DNA of 64,000 bases from Blattamonas nauphoetae (GCA_033064195.1 JARBJD010000214.1:62001-126000), one strand, 5' to 3'; counted from the stretch's first letter, positions 45,101 to 56,140 are shown. The notes: generated by a model not told the origin, from the letters alone. Program-made: numbers and translations.

Positions 45101-46227
45101 ATGTCGCTCCCAAAGATCCAGAAGAGCCCGAACCAAAAGAACCAGAAGAGCCAGATCCAGAAGTCCCAAAACCAGATCCTGATGACAAGAAAGCACTGTC
45201 GGCAGAAATGAAGGCCATGCTGAGCTGGCTGATTCCTGTCGTTGTTTGTGTTTGTGTCGCCCTCATCGTGATCATTGTGATCATCGTTCTGGTGAACCGC
45301 CGACGATCGAAAGCGAACATTCCGAAAAGTGAGATGGAAGAGCAAGATCCAGTCGAGGATGAGAAAGCGATTGAATGTGGAGGAGCCGATTCGATTGGTG
45401 TGGTTGGATCGGAAGGCTCAGCGAATTCTCAAGTGAGCCAGATGAACCAAGACATCAACAACAATCCATCAACACTGGACCAGTCTCGACGAGAAGAGGT
45501 GAACTTCACAGAAGTGATGGTGTGCAGTGGAGACTTTGGGGTTTCGACAGCTCGAATGGATCAGACGCTGTATTCGATTCTGCACGAGGAGGGAAGAGCG
45601 ATTGGGAAGCGAGCGGTTGAGATTCAAGTTGTGAATGGATTGAAGGAGGTTGTTGCTCATCGAGGATGGAGTGATGTTCTGACTCGTCTGTCGTCTCACT
45701 GGATCCTTCTTGATTCGGCCGGGACTGTTCACCTGAAGCTTCAAATGAACTCTTCGGAGGCGGAACAAGAAGCAGCTCGACAGCGACACATGCAACAACC
45801 ACTCTCAACCGATGCTGAAAAGAACAATGATGAAGACAAGCCACAAGATGAGAATCAGACTGTGAACAGTGGAATGAACAAGTCAGGAATGGATGGTCTT
45901 CGATGGCGAGCACCTGAAGTTGTGGCAGCAGAAGGAAGAAGTGGAGTGGAATCAGTGGATGGGCACAAAGCGTCAGTTTTTAGTCTTGGCCTTGTGTTGT
46001 GGGAAATAGAGACTGGGCAAGTGCCGTTTGGCGAACTGGATGCTGTGAATGCTCAACGACAATCAGGAACAGGAATTGGGCCGAAAATGGAATCATTGAA
46101 GGACGATTCGTTCGTCTCGCTGATTCATCGCTGTGTGTCTGTTGACCCGGACGAACGCCCAACACTTTCTGAAATTGGAGAGTTCCTTTCATCTCATCCG
46201 GAAGACACTCACCTCCCTTCGGATTGA
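42172..46227 (+). CDS. Type I membrane protein: beta-helix ectodomain and intracellular pseudokinase
   Basis: From ATG 42172 the protein is 1,351 residues; an in-frame ATG at 42100 would place a charged segment before the signal peptide. MIRLSLFFCVFQSILTVTA is a clear signal peptide. Residues about 200-700 carry repeated short strands with C-S/D-F motifs (ISSCSFTDHTY, IADCTFKECE, LSDCLFNDCS, IQDCSFVECS), typical of a parallel beta-helix of the pectin-lyase type. A Pro/Glu/Asp stalk precedes a transmembrane segment at about 1018-1042. The cytoplasmic region ends in a kinase C-lobe (LRWRAPEVVAAEG, ASVFSLGLVLWEIETGQVPF, CVSVDPDERPTLSEI). The catalytic HRD and DFG positions read SSH and LKL, so it should be catalytically dead. 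This layout is common in oxymonad proteomes; sensing or adhesion is inferred. Confidence 0.85.
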   Translation: MIRLSLFFCVFQSILTVTASTTNLQSILDTVSNTIHSISNEIQLISLQEGIYSGHNIDIKHRSLELSGEQSTKRTSPAAHIIPQSESESFPNEGNLNVYTRDNCIFSLTNSTLSLESLHISLVDNSQERRQQKNEPGESRLAIVSDSILTISESSIEVSSWTSSILISPSKLEQSSMQSSVMLTKCLISNEIGQLRGIVETSAFPDCGGSVSISLVDCSFDSQAVLGTDGIGLSLIPTARKGGDDVKKITSSLIGCSFVNMSSIGSNCPPQLSHLSQKMLGCVVLQTSSHLSGSTIRDLNTGGSVLSSNSSFSTLLSSPNTDSDPSPSITLPDGTHPDFEDGTVYNFTSSSGVETTSITFSHYHFTGANYASNVHPLSFIDYPGTIKISSCSFTDHTYIGINNFDLGGMIFIEQGVNIRPVSVEASNFTHLKTTTGGAGMSLFILMSSTIADCTFKECEPTGQDKIVTGGLYLNNKDPSGVITFSNLVFESCSGMSSSGGMSVTAYGTVLLSDCLFNDCSVLNLDIAYGGLTMNIYGIIQTLLTRVSFIDCRSPCNAAGMGVSTNSDFQMTDVHFLRCKTREDLSGVTGGGFLMLFQSDGTLTIQDCSFVECSTTFAASAFDADGFGSCVISDCLVKDCYTGGIGAIVLEPNRDHPSSISLTRVAFINNSIGQAKNEYTSLYVPENAPCFVDVSLTIAGDELRPTFSIVDCFTTCPTISFGMGVIIWVTYHKTSMYGLDDDAFNNVGPLLMEGVEVSVDAVSGRMELEMKCNLLIESQKYEMTIRNEGDKTEMKGEVEFVDGKGTLTSPSPAFNLTFSTSFTITSIVGIVPSSPASSSSLSNAIPFPQAAWVFNLAATPSFVSFTTPEQPPTLIGAAAHLLSSSSRIAVVFLHFDQLVKGSFDVVVEDGGKDVSFTVQIEESAQTGESSEIVVVGEDRLLTHDTTYTIKGITPTPGTESPFVRMSATITFHIPKSSYVAPKDPEEPEPKEPEEPDPEVPKPDPDDKKALSAEMKAMLSWLIPVVVCVCVALIVIIVIIVLVNRRRSKANIPKSEMEEQDPVEDEKAIECGGADSIGVVGSEGSANSQVSQMNQDINNNPSTLDQSRREEVNFTEVMVCSGDFGVSTARMDQTLYSILHEEGRAIGKRAVEIQVVNGLKEVVAHRGWSDVLTRLSSHWILLDSAGTVHLKLQMNSSEAEQEAARQRHMQQPLSTDAEKNNDEDKPQDENQTVNSGMNKSGMDGLRWRAPEVVAAEGRSGVESVDGHKASVFSLGLVLWEIETGQVPFGELDAVNAQRQSGTGIGPKMESLKDDSFVSLIHRCVSVDPDERPTLSEIGEFLSSHPEDTHLPSD

Positions 46228-46992
46228 GACATGATTGATCCACCTTCTCTTTCCATCCGAACACAACGCGAATCAGATGGTCGGAAATGTCACCACGACA
46301 AGACAAGACTGTGCAGTATCACATCACACTCCCCATCCTCTCAGTTCATGTCTTCCTCTTCATTCTTCCTTCTTCCTCGGTCATTCGAGCCTTTCTGTTT
46401 CTTCGACATGCTCGTTAGTCACTCACCTCACATTCTGTCATCATTTTGGTCTTCTCTCTGTTCCGTTCTTCCTTTTCAAATGTCACGGTCTTCGTTTCTG
46501 CTGTGCACGCATCTATCTTGTTGGGACCGTTCATTCACGTTCACACAATTCATCTTGAATATCTTTTCCGATCTTCGGTTCTCGTCGATTTCTCCTTTTG
46601 TTTTCATCTTCAGTTCGGTTTGTCTCACCATTGATCCTTCCTTCATGGGGAATGGTTTCTGGATTGAGCAAGGGCTCTTTTTTGTTTCGCGGCATCTTCT
46701 CTCGCATCATTCTGACATTTTCTATCCGGAACTCCAATATTTGGATGACAAAACTGCTGATGACGAATGAAAAGTCCGCGTGAAGATGAAGAAGTGTCAG
46801 TGTGATTATAATCGAACCGCAGTTACGACAATTTCTCACTGAGACAGTCCGACCAAATGATTAAAAGGGCAATTACATAATGTATTAAACCATGTGAATT
46901 GTAATACTGTCCAAAATTGAGAAAGAAGATAAGAGGACAAGTTTCCAAACAAAAGAAGAGCTTAAAGGGTTGAATGGTGACGCATCTATTTG
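46228..46992. other. Intergenic region
   Basis: Contains pyrimidine-rich sequence after the receptor gene. A 179-codon frame (46231-46770, +) is rich in Phe, Ser and Leu without recognisable motifs, and is probably chance. The last 130 bases resemble 49570-49726, the sequence downstream of the paralogous gene. Confidence 0.4.
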
Positions 46993-49511
46993 TCACGTTG
47001 AATGGGGATTCGAATCAACGTGGGCGGGTCGAAAGGAAACGACTGATCCGAAAGTGCGGAGAATCTCAGAAACTGTCACAAGTCCATCCAACTTCTCGTC
47101 TCCAGCAAACAGCGCGTGTTCGTTGAATGACAGAGGAGCACACACAGACACACAATCCAGACTCCCAACGAAGAACAGCACGTCGTGCACTGTCGCCGAG
47201 CCAGCAAACAGACCCGTCACCCTTCGCATCGGCGTCTCAATCCACAATCGGAGAGGTGATTGGGACTCTTCACGCTGACAGTTGGGCGAGGCAGAACTTG
47301 GCAAAAGATTGGCTTGCTCGGACTTCAGAATGGCTTGTCTTGCATTCTTCGGTCGATGAAGATTTAGCTGTTCGTAAATTGAACCGATGTCAAGCGGATT
47401 GGGAGTGGCGGATGAAATGGGTGTTGGGAGTGACGTGGAATCATCATCCCAGAACCAGTCTCCTAGAAGGAATGTATTGTCTCTGATAAAAGACAAGGAG
47501 AGGAGAGAATGAGGAGGGAATGGGGGAGAGGGATTGAGAGAGTCGGGAGGAAGAGAATAGTCGACAGTGAATGCGTCTGTTGGAGGCCACACAAGAGCCA
47601 GAGGATTCGCAGAGTGTGTCATTGCCACAAAAGCTGAACGAACATCATCGATCGACACAAGTCTTGTTGGGCAGTCAGGCAACAGAGACTCCTTCGCTGT
47701 CAGTCTGATCGGAAGAGACGGGAATTCGTTGCCAACAAAAATCGGCAGGTTCGGGTTGAGAATGACATTGTCACGAAATCGCTTCCGGCGTCTCCAACGA
47801 GAATAGAAATAATACCTGTCTTCGGGGCTGAGAGGGACGTCAACGTTGTCAGAAGGATCGGCTGGATCAGCGAACCAGGACACATTTCCGAGTTGGGGGA
47901 GTTGATCGCGAAGAAGGCGTTCGAGCGAGAGAAATGACGAGGAGAGAGGAAGAGAGAACGAAAAGTGGTCTTCCTTCAGAGTCCCTTCCATCTTTTCACA
48001 TTCCATCAGTCCAGACACAACTCGAACTGACACTTCAACAATCTCCGATCGCACTTCCACGTCAGCCACAACTTCAACTGATTCCACAACTGTCGACTCG
48101 AACTGCGTCTGGTCAGTCCTTCGCATCTTCTTCACCAGCACATCCAACAAGAATTCAGGCTTTGACAGAAAGACTGCGAGACGACGAGAGAGAAGTTGAT
48201 CGAGCAAGTTTCGAACGGTGACGAAATTCGAACGAACGAAGTGCAAGATGCATTCGACTGTTGCGTCCATCTCTCCACAGAGTCTGCAGATCGCCCGCAC
48301 TTTCACCAGGCGGAGAGAGACGGTGGTGACAGGCGACTGGATCGGATACTTCGGAGCTCGTGATGTGTTGTTCTTTCTGTTGTATCGAGTCGCAATCTTT
48401 CTTCTGCGTTTTCGGTGAGCTCGTTTGACGATCTCGCGTGGCTCTGAAGAGAGGGCATCGTCAGTGCTTGACGGGGATGGCAGTTCGTCGAAGAGTCGAT
48501 CGATGTTGTCGACTTGTTGTTCGAGCGGAGCGTCACTTCAATCACGAGTGGCGAAATATCTGTGAGTATGGCAAGAGTGGTGCCATTCGTGAGCTGGTCA
48601 AGTTCAACATCATCCGAAAGTTCAATTGACGCCACTTGGTTGGGAGTATCTGGATAGACAGAAGAATCAGGATCGGATTGTTTTGGTGCATCGTCATCAT
48701 CGATAATAGGATCCAACACCTTCACAAATGAGATGCAACGCACGTCCGTATTTTCGATTTCAGCTGCCTTTTCCTGCAGAGACCCAAGTGTTTCAAAACG
48801 CCCCAATTTCACCAATCGATTCACGTTTCGAGCAATCACCAGTTTCACTGAGACATAGGGCGGGACAAGCGAGATTTCCACAGGCCATCGTGATAGACTG
48901 CTGAAAATACAATTTGACTGCCATTCTGTTGCCAAATCTCGATTGTTCTGGCTTATCCGAACACATCGCTCATCCACCCCCAACATAGTTCCGAGAGATG
49001 CCCGAATAGAAAACACGTCTGTCAGATCGCACATAACTGACTCTCCCTGTTGTTTTTCTCCAGAGACAGGCAGACATTCCGCGCTTGGTTGCCCACTTTC
49101 GACGAGCGGTGTTTGCGTCCATTCATCCACTTGCACATTGTCTGTTGGCTTCATTTGGGACAATTCTTCTTTGAATCTCTTCCAATCCATTTCCAGTGTC
49201 TCAATCGTTTCATGAAGAGCTGTGGGGTCAAATCCCTTTTTTGAGCTCATTTCCTCTTTAGATACACTATTTCTTGAAATTGCTGTCGGTTTGGAGATAT
49301 CCATCAGGTGATCATCTGGCCGAAAATCGGATGGTTGAGAGAGATTTGGCTGTGATGAGGTGCTTTGAGCGTGTTGCGAGATTGAGTTTAGAGGTCTCGA
49401 TGAATTCGACAGTACTGATGAATCGGGAGGTGGAGAGGAAGGTGGTTCAAGAAGTTGGGGGCTAGGGACGTTACAGTGGGGACGAAGTGTCATTTCTTGA
49501 GGCTGCATCAT
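46993..49511 (-). pseudogene. Internally deleted duplicate of the multi-ubiquitin-like gene
   Basis: The first part (49511 to about 48535) matches the start of the gene at 54880 (MMQPQEMTLRP versus MMQPQEVTLPP; FSIRASLGTMLGVDERCVRI). The second part (about 48535-46993) matches its C-terminal third (RAPKYPIQSPVTTVSLRLVK, SATVHDVLFFVGSLDCVSVC). The middle, equivalent to 53890-51215 (about 890 codons), is absent, and the junction after VIEVTLRSNN puts the second part in another frame, so one product ends SRLSPPSLSAW. Homology extends into both flanks, showing tandem duplication followed by deletion. Two separate proteins (402 and 437 codons) could still be made. Confidence 0.8.
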
Positions 49512-49726
49512 GATTCACGCTTGAGCAAAGAGATCTCAATCCCCATCATTAGAGATGTGTCAAAGTTGATGACGAATGACAAGTCCTTGTGACAATGAAG
49601 AAGGGCTAGCATAATGCATTCAATCATATGAATTGAAAGACTGTCCAAAATTGTGAAAAAAGAAAAGAGGACAAGTTTCCAAACAAAAAAAGAGCTTAAA
49701 GGGTTGAATAGTCACGAATCCATTTG

Positions 49727-52700
49727 TCACGTTGAAAGGAGATTCGAATCAACGTGGGCGGGCCGAAAGGAAACGACTGATCCAAAAGTCCGAAGAATCT
49801 CAGAAACGGTCACAAGTCCATCCAACTTCTCGTCTCCAGCAAACAGCGCGTGTTCGTGGAAAGACAGAGCAGCACACACAGACACACAATTCAGACTCCC
49901 AACGAAGAACAGCACGTCGTGCACTGTCGCCGAGCCAGCAAACAGACCCATCACCCTTCGCATCGGCGTCTCAATCCACAATCGGAGAGCCGTCGGGGAT
50001 GTCTCATGTTCACAGTTGGGCGAGGCTGTGCTTTGCGAGAGATTGTCTTGCTTGGACTTCAGAATGGACTGGTTTGCCTTTTGGTGTCGACGAAGATTTG
50101 ACTGTGGATAAAGTGAGCCGATGTCGAGCGGGTTGTGAGTGGCGGATGAGATGGAAGAGGTGGATGAGAGAGATTCAAGATCCCTGTCCCGGATTTCTGG
50201 AAGGTAAGGATTGTTCGTGATAAATGACGAGGAGAGGAGAGAATGGTCGACAGAGAAAGCGTCAGTTGGAGGCCATACAAGAGCCAGAGGATTGACAGAG
50301 TGTGTCCACGAGACGAATGCTATTCGGGTTCCATCAATCGACACAAGTCTTGTTGGGCTGTCTGGCAACAGTGACTCCTTCGCTGTCAGTCTGATCGGAA
50401 GAGACGGGAATTCGTTGCCAGCATAAATCGGCTGGTTTGGGTTGAGAATGACATTGTCCCGATATTTCTTCCTGCGTCGATACGGATACCAGGGCTCATA
50501 ACTGTCTTCGGGGCTGAGACTGCCATCAACGTCTTCAGAAGGATCGGTTGGTTCAGCGATCCAGTACACATTTCCGAGTTGGGGGAGTTGATCACGAAGA
50601 AGGCGTTCGAGCGAGAGGATAGACGAGGAGAGAGGAAGAGAGAACGAGAAGTGGTCTTCCTTCAGAGTTCCTTCCATCTTTTCACATTCCATCAGCCCAG
50701 ACACAACTCGAACGGACACTTCAACAATCTCCGATCGCACTTCCACGTCGGCCACAACTTCCACTGATTCCATAACTGTCGACTCGAACTGTGTCTGGTC
50801 AGTCCTTCGCATCTTCTTCACTTCCACGTCCAGCAGAAACTCAGGCTTTGACAGAAAGACTGCGAGATGACGAGAGAGAATTTGATCGAACGAACTCCGA
50901 ACGGTGTCAAAGTTAGAACGAACGAAGTGCAAGATGCATTCAACTGTTGCGTCCATCTCTCCAAAGAGTCTGCAGATCGTCCTCACTTTCACCAGGCGGA
51001 GAGAGACGGTGGTGAAAGGTGGCTGGATTGGATATTTCGGAGCTCGTGACATGATGTTGTTTCTGTTGAATCGAGTTGCAATATTCCTTATGCATTTTCT
51101 ATCAACTCTTTCGACAACCTCGCGTTCGTCTGAAGAGAGTGCATCGTCTGTGTCCGAAGGCTCCAATAAGTCGCGATGAAGTCGCCCGATGTTGTCGATG
51201 GAATCGAGTGAGTATTCCGACTTGAGGTCCACATCTGGATCATACGAATTGCGATCTCCTTCTTCAGTCTCTTCTTCGTTCTGTGCGTCTTCATCAACAT
51301 CTTCCTCGTTCTCTTCGCTTGTCATGTCGCTTTTGTCATCCAACTCGTCATCTCTCCAATCAGTTTCGCTGTCTTCTTCCTGTTCATCAACAAATCTGAG
51401 TATGAGTTTGTTTTCCACTGCATATCGGATCCTTCTTTTCAAGAAAGTATGATTCATATAACGAGAATTGTATCGACTCGTTGGGAAGTCCAGACTGCGA
51501 GGATTTCCATCCGCGTCGAAGAATCGAATGTCGATGGCTCGATTCGACACAACGCAGACGGTCGGAATGGTTCCTTCCCACTGCAATCGGATGTCGGCCA
51601 TGCTGAGTGTCCCGGTCCGAACAAGATCAGACGGAATATAGTGGTCCGGTAAGTCGTATGACGGTTGGCTGGCGAGATCTCCGTTTGGTGTGAAAAGGCG
51701 CTTGAAGTGCCGCAGCTTGTAGAGATCAATGCGAACCTGTTTTCTGATCCCCTGAAGTGAGACAGTGTTCACAAGCATTTTCTCGTCTGGATGGCGGTGA
51801 GTGACGTTGAGGATGGGAGTATCAAAGAGAGTGTCGATTGAACTCGTACTGAAGGGGTGGAAGAGTTGACCATTGATAAACAGTATGCGTCCATAGTAAT
51901 CGTACCGATAGATAGTATAACAGGCATCTATGATGGCCCAGAAAACGTATTGGACTGAGAGATAGGAGGGGACGACGAAGGCGTGTGTGTTGAGCTTGTG
52001 AGTGAAAGTGAAGAACGTTGTGCCTGATGGGACCGAGCACGTGAGGTCGATTTGAGTGTGGTGGCGGAGAGAGGAGAGGGTGTCTTCGGTGAGCGGGGCA
52101 GAGTTGAAGTGGAGTGGAGGAAGGCTGAACTCGCTCGTGAACCATCTCCACAAATCTGCTCTGCGTACACGGTCTATGTGTTCGTCAAACTGGTAGTCGT
52201 AACGAATTGTTTCTAGCAACACCTTGACTTCCAGAAGGACTCGTCTCTCCAATTCACGTTTCAGTGTGGCAAGGGACGAGAAAGCGCTTCGGAGGACAGA
52301 CGTGTGCAACACTTCGATCGGATGATCTTCCAGTTTCAATTGAACTGTCACGAATTCCGGTTTGAGTTCGTAGCGCAACTTAAGTTCGTCGTCCACCAAA
52401 TCTGAAGGTGTCAGCGGAGTGGAGAGTGTGATTTCGTGACCCCACTTACAGCGTTTCACAGTAAATTGAACGAGAGCTCCTGTTTTGATGTTGATGAGAT
52501 TGACGTGGGTGAAGTTTACTTTCCACCAGAACTTCTTCAATCGGATTTTTGATTCTTTGGTGATGGTGTCCATATCCATCTTGAATCCACTGAGTGTGGT
52601 GAAGATGCGAGTCGGTAGAGCGCCAGATGATGTTGATGATGCGTCTGATGATATTGACGATGTGTCTGATGACGTTGACGATGCGTCTGATGATGTTGAT

Positions 52701-54880
52701 GTTGCTTCTGATGATGTTGATGATGCGTCTGATGATGTTGATGATGCGTCTGATGGCGTCAATTGAGCGAGTGGTGGTGCGAGCAGTGGTTCAGTTGGTG
52801 GTTCAGATGGTGGTTGAGGAGTGGCGACGAGAGAGGGGGAGAGACCGAGCGAGATGAGGCGAGTTGAGAGAGCGAGTGGAGTGTCGTCGTCATCGAAATC
52901 GTCGACGGTGAATGTCAGCGAAGACGCAGAGAGGCGAGGGTGCGACATCATCACGCAGCGAGAGAGCGAGCGGAGAGTGGCCGACGCACTCATCCAGTGC
53001 TCCTCATCCTCCCCATCCACTTGCACAGTAACCAACAACATTCCTGGCCACTCCAGAACTGAAATCTCCATCTCTGACTCGTCTGTCAGTCCACTCACAA
53101 CATCCCAGTCCCGAAGCTCCTTCTCTCCCAAAAACAGACTCAACACCTCCCCCTCTCTCTTCATCATACGAGCAATCTTTGTTCGAACTGTTCCAATCCG
53201 TTCCCAACTCTCCACGTTCAACGAGTACTTTCTCTTTTCAGTTCGAGCAACGATTCTGATCGAGGCAGGCGCAACTCGGCAGTGAAGTGTCAGACTCCGT
53301 GTGCGTGTCATGTTCATCAATCTCCCGGCCTCACTCATTAATTGTCTTGTCGCTGCCGATCTTTTGGCGGGAGAAGCTCTTTCATCTGTTTGATTCTTCT
53401 TCTTCTTCTTTTTTGACGTCTTTGTTGGTTGTGTGGTTCTTGCTTCCATGTTCTGTCCCTCTTTCCAAAGTCGGATTCGACGCCAATCCACCTCAAGCCA
53501 GTCTCCAACCATCTTCTTCATCTCCAATCCACTCGTTCGGCAACTCACTCGAGAAAACTCTTTCTTTCCTTCTCCACACACAACCACAACTCCCATTCCA
53601 AAGTCCCGTCCCATCACATCCAGCGTCAGTCCAGCTGGAGCGTCAGGCAGCCAGAACGCAGAAACTCTCTGATATTCACGGGAGTTTTCGCCTTGGTCGG
53701 CGCGGATTTGCTCTGGAAGGAGCGAGAAGTGAGCGGAGAGCGAGTCCAGAGCGAGCGAAGGGTTCACGCGAATTTCATCACACCACAACGTCACGTCATT
53801 GTTGCTCTTCCCGAGGAGAGCAGCAGCCGGAGCGAGCAGAGATTCCATTTTCTCAAATCTGTTCATTTCAATCGCTGTCGACATGTTGTTCGAGCGGAGC
53901 GTCACTTCAATCACGAGTGGCGAAATATCTGTGAGTATGGCAAGAGTGGTGCCAGTTGTGAGCTGGTCAAGTTCAACATCATCCGAAAGAACAATTTACT
54001 CCACTCGTTCAGTGGTTGGTGAAGAGACAGGAGATTCAGGATCGGATTGTTTTGGTGCATCGTCATCGCCGACAATTGCATCCAAGACCTTCATAAATGA
54101 AATGCAACGCACGTCCGTATTTTCAATTTCAGCCGCCTTTTCTTTCAGAGACCCAAGTGTTTCAAAACGCCCCAATTTCACAAGTCGATTCACGTTTCGA
54201 GCAATCACCAGTTTCACTGAGACATAGGGCGAGATAAGCGAGATTTCCACAGGCCATCGTGACAGACTGCTGAAAATACAATTTGACTGCCATTCTGTTG
54301 CCAAATCTCGATTGTTCTGGCTTATCCGAACACATCGCTCATCCACCCCCAACATAGTTCCGAGAGATGCCCGAATAGAAAACACGTCTGTCAGATCGCA
54401 CATAACTGACTCTCCCTGTTGTTTTTCTCCAGAGACAGGCAGACATTCGGCACTTGGTCGCTCACTTTCGACGATTGGTGTTTGCGTCCATTCATCCACT
54501 TGCACATCGTCTGTTGGCTTCATTTGGGACAATTCTTCTTTGAATCTCTTCGATTCCAATTCCAGTGTCTCAATCGTTTCATGAAGCGCTGTGGTGTCAA
54601 ATCCCTTTTTCGAGCTCATTTCCTCTTTGGAGACACCACTTCTTGCAAGTGCTGTCGGTTTGGAGATATCCATCAAGTGATCATCTGGCCCTAAAGCTGA
54701 CGGAAGAGGAAGACTTGGGTGTGATGAGGTGCTTTGAGCGTGTTGCGAGATAGAGTGGTTCTGGCTGGATGAATTCGACAGTACTGACGAATCAGGAGGT
54801 GGAGAGGAAGGTGGTTCAAGAAGTTGGGGGTTAGGTACGTTACGGAGGGGAGGAAGTGTGACTTCTTGAGGCTGCATCAC
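49727..54880 (-). CDS. Giant protein with serial ubiquitin-like (beta-grasp) segments, about 1,700 aa
   Basis: One frame runs from ATG 54880 to the stop at 49727, apart from a TAA at 53996-53998. A 42-nt GT-AG interval (54004-53963) contains that stop and its removal keeps the frame, so it may be an intron. Segments with a ubiquitin-like pattern recur: YVSVKLVIARNVNRLVKLGR, VIEVTLRSNNMSTAIEM, SIRIVARTEKRKYSLNVESW followed by LSLFLGEKELRDWDVVSGL, MLLVTVQVDGEDEEHW and FVTVQLKLEDHPIEV. The C-terminal part ends with RLWIETPMRRVMGLFAGSAT. An Asp/Glu-rich stretch (51190-51370) and a Ser/Asp repeat separate blocks. There is no terminal di-glycine, so conjugation is unlikely; a scaffold role is inferred. 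Confidence 0.7.
52620..52766 (-). repeat. In-frame Ser/Asp/Thr microsatellite in the ubiquitin-like gene
   Basis: About seven copies of a 21-bp unit (GATGATGTTGATGATGCGTC on the plus strand) encode repeats of SDASSTS with variants SEATSTS and SDTSSIS on the minus strand. The unit length is a multiple of three, so expansion would not break the frame. It forms a flexible linker between ubiquitin-like segments. Confidence 0.85.
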
Positions 54881-55068
54881 TATAAATTTGTGAGTTTGAG
54901 AGATCCACTCCCCATTATTTGATATTGTTTTTCATTTGAGATAAATGATACATTCCAGTGACGGTCCAGAAAGATCTGCGTGAGAGTTTTCTGGAATGAT
55001 GAATGAAATCATTGTTTAAGGTTTCCGACATTTTTTGTTCCAGTCTATGGGTTCATCGATCACACAAA
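54881..55068. promoter_or_regulatory. Divergent spacer between two genes
   Basis: 188 bp separate the start of the ubiquitin-like gene (minus) and the small ORF at 55069 (plus). CTATAAAT at 54881-54888, next to the minus-strand start, is the only TATA-like sequence seen; its role is unproven. Confidence 0.25.
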
Positions 55069-55485
55069 ATGAATACTCGTCAAATTGTTCCAATATCATC
55101 TTCTAGTTTTCCAGGAAATGATTGGTGTGTCTCTAGAATGTTGAATCATCGTTTTCAACAGAAGAATTTTCTGTTTCTAGTGTTCTGTTCACCAAATGAA
55201 AATGACGTTCGCCTTTTGTCGAAAAGAAAGATTTCATTTGACAAAATTGGACGCAAAGCAGGAATGAAGCGATCCAATCGTGGGCTCAAACTCCGGAAGC
55301 TTCGAGCTAGGAAAACTTCGAAGAAATCATTTCTTTCTCAACTTCACTCTCAGCCTCCGAATCTGACGCAAATAGTCGCACCAGCAGTCACTCCTGAAGT
55401 TGCCCAGCAAGACACGGACGAACTCGAAGAGGAGCCAGTTTCGTTCTTTGGCTGTCCTCCAACACCTTATTTCTCAAATGGGTGA
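55069..55485 (+). CDS. Small basic protein, 138 aa, unrecognised
   Basis: Open frame from ATG 55069 (MNTRQIVPISSSSFPGND) to TGA. It has a Lys/Arg-rich middle (KRSNRGLKLRKLRARKTSKK) and an acidic end with EELEEEP-like text and FFGCPPTP. An upstream extension in frame to 55003 crosses TTTGTTCCAG and may be intron. No domain is recognised. Composition suggests a real coding sequence but a chance frame is possible. Confidence 0.4.
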   Translation: MNTRQIVPISSSSFPGNDWCVSRMLNHRFQQKNFLFLVFCSPNENDVRLLSKRKISFDKIGRKAGMKRSNRGLKLRKLRARKTSKKSFLSQLHSQPPNLTQIVAPAVTPEVAQQDTDELEEEPVSFFGCPPTPYFSNG

Positions 55486-55504
55486 TTCTAAATGAAATGT
55501 TACT

Positions 55505-56140
55505 TTACACTATGGTGCGTTACAAAAAATTAAAAATTGCACAATTTGCATTCATCTGCTTTCAGGACTGAAAAGTGCTAAATTTTGTAGATTTTGCTTT
55601 GATCGCGTTCGATTGAGCTCTTATAGGATCTGGACATTTTATCACTTTTTTTTCTTCACAACGTTTCAGAAATCAAAGAGGTGGTGGTAAACGACATAAA
55701 AAAACGGATTTGTGAGAGAAATGCGAATTGAAAACATATATCATCCAAAAAACCGTGAAAAGCTTATTTTGGATATCTCACTTCAAACATAAAAGATCTC
55801 TATGAAATTTCTGGTGTGTGTCAGAATGGCGTGTTTGTGACGTGGAAATGAAGGAACGACACTTTTAATGGTTTGCTACAGAGGAGGGAGGCAGATCAGA
55901 AAACGCAAGTTCACTGTGAGAAGAGAAGAACGAGACTACCAGATCTGAATGATACAGCTGAAGGAAAAGAGATGAAAAAACTCGAAATCACAATAAAACA
56001 TAGAGATGTCAAGTGTCATTGATAGATCTGAGTTGAAATAAAACGGACTTGGAAAGCGAAGATGAGAATATATACACTGTTCAAACGATGGAGGTCAGCT
56101 TCAAATGATGTGTTAGAACGAGGTACTTGCACAATTTTGG
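55505..56140. repeat. Dispersed repeat, copy 2
   Basis: Collinear with 24540-25160: CACTATGGTGCGTTAC, TTTGATCGCGTTCGA, CAAAAAACCGTGAAAAGC and GTCAGAATGG. Divergence is high, indicating an old family. It lies upstream of the pogo/Tigger-type gene but no matching inverted terminus was found beyond 59889, so a link is not shown. Confidence 0.5.

Noticed and set aside
53963-54004. Alternative genetic code (TAA read as glutamine) to explain the in-frame TAA in the ubiquitin-like gene
   Set aside because: Other genes here end normally at TAA, TAG and TGA, and the truncated duplicate has no such codon; an intron or a premature stop is simpler.
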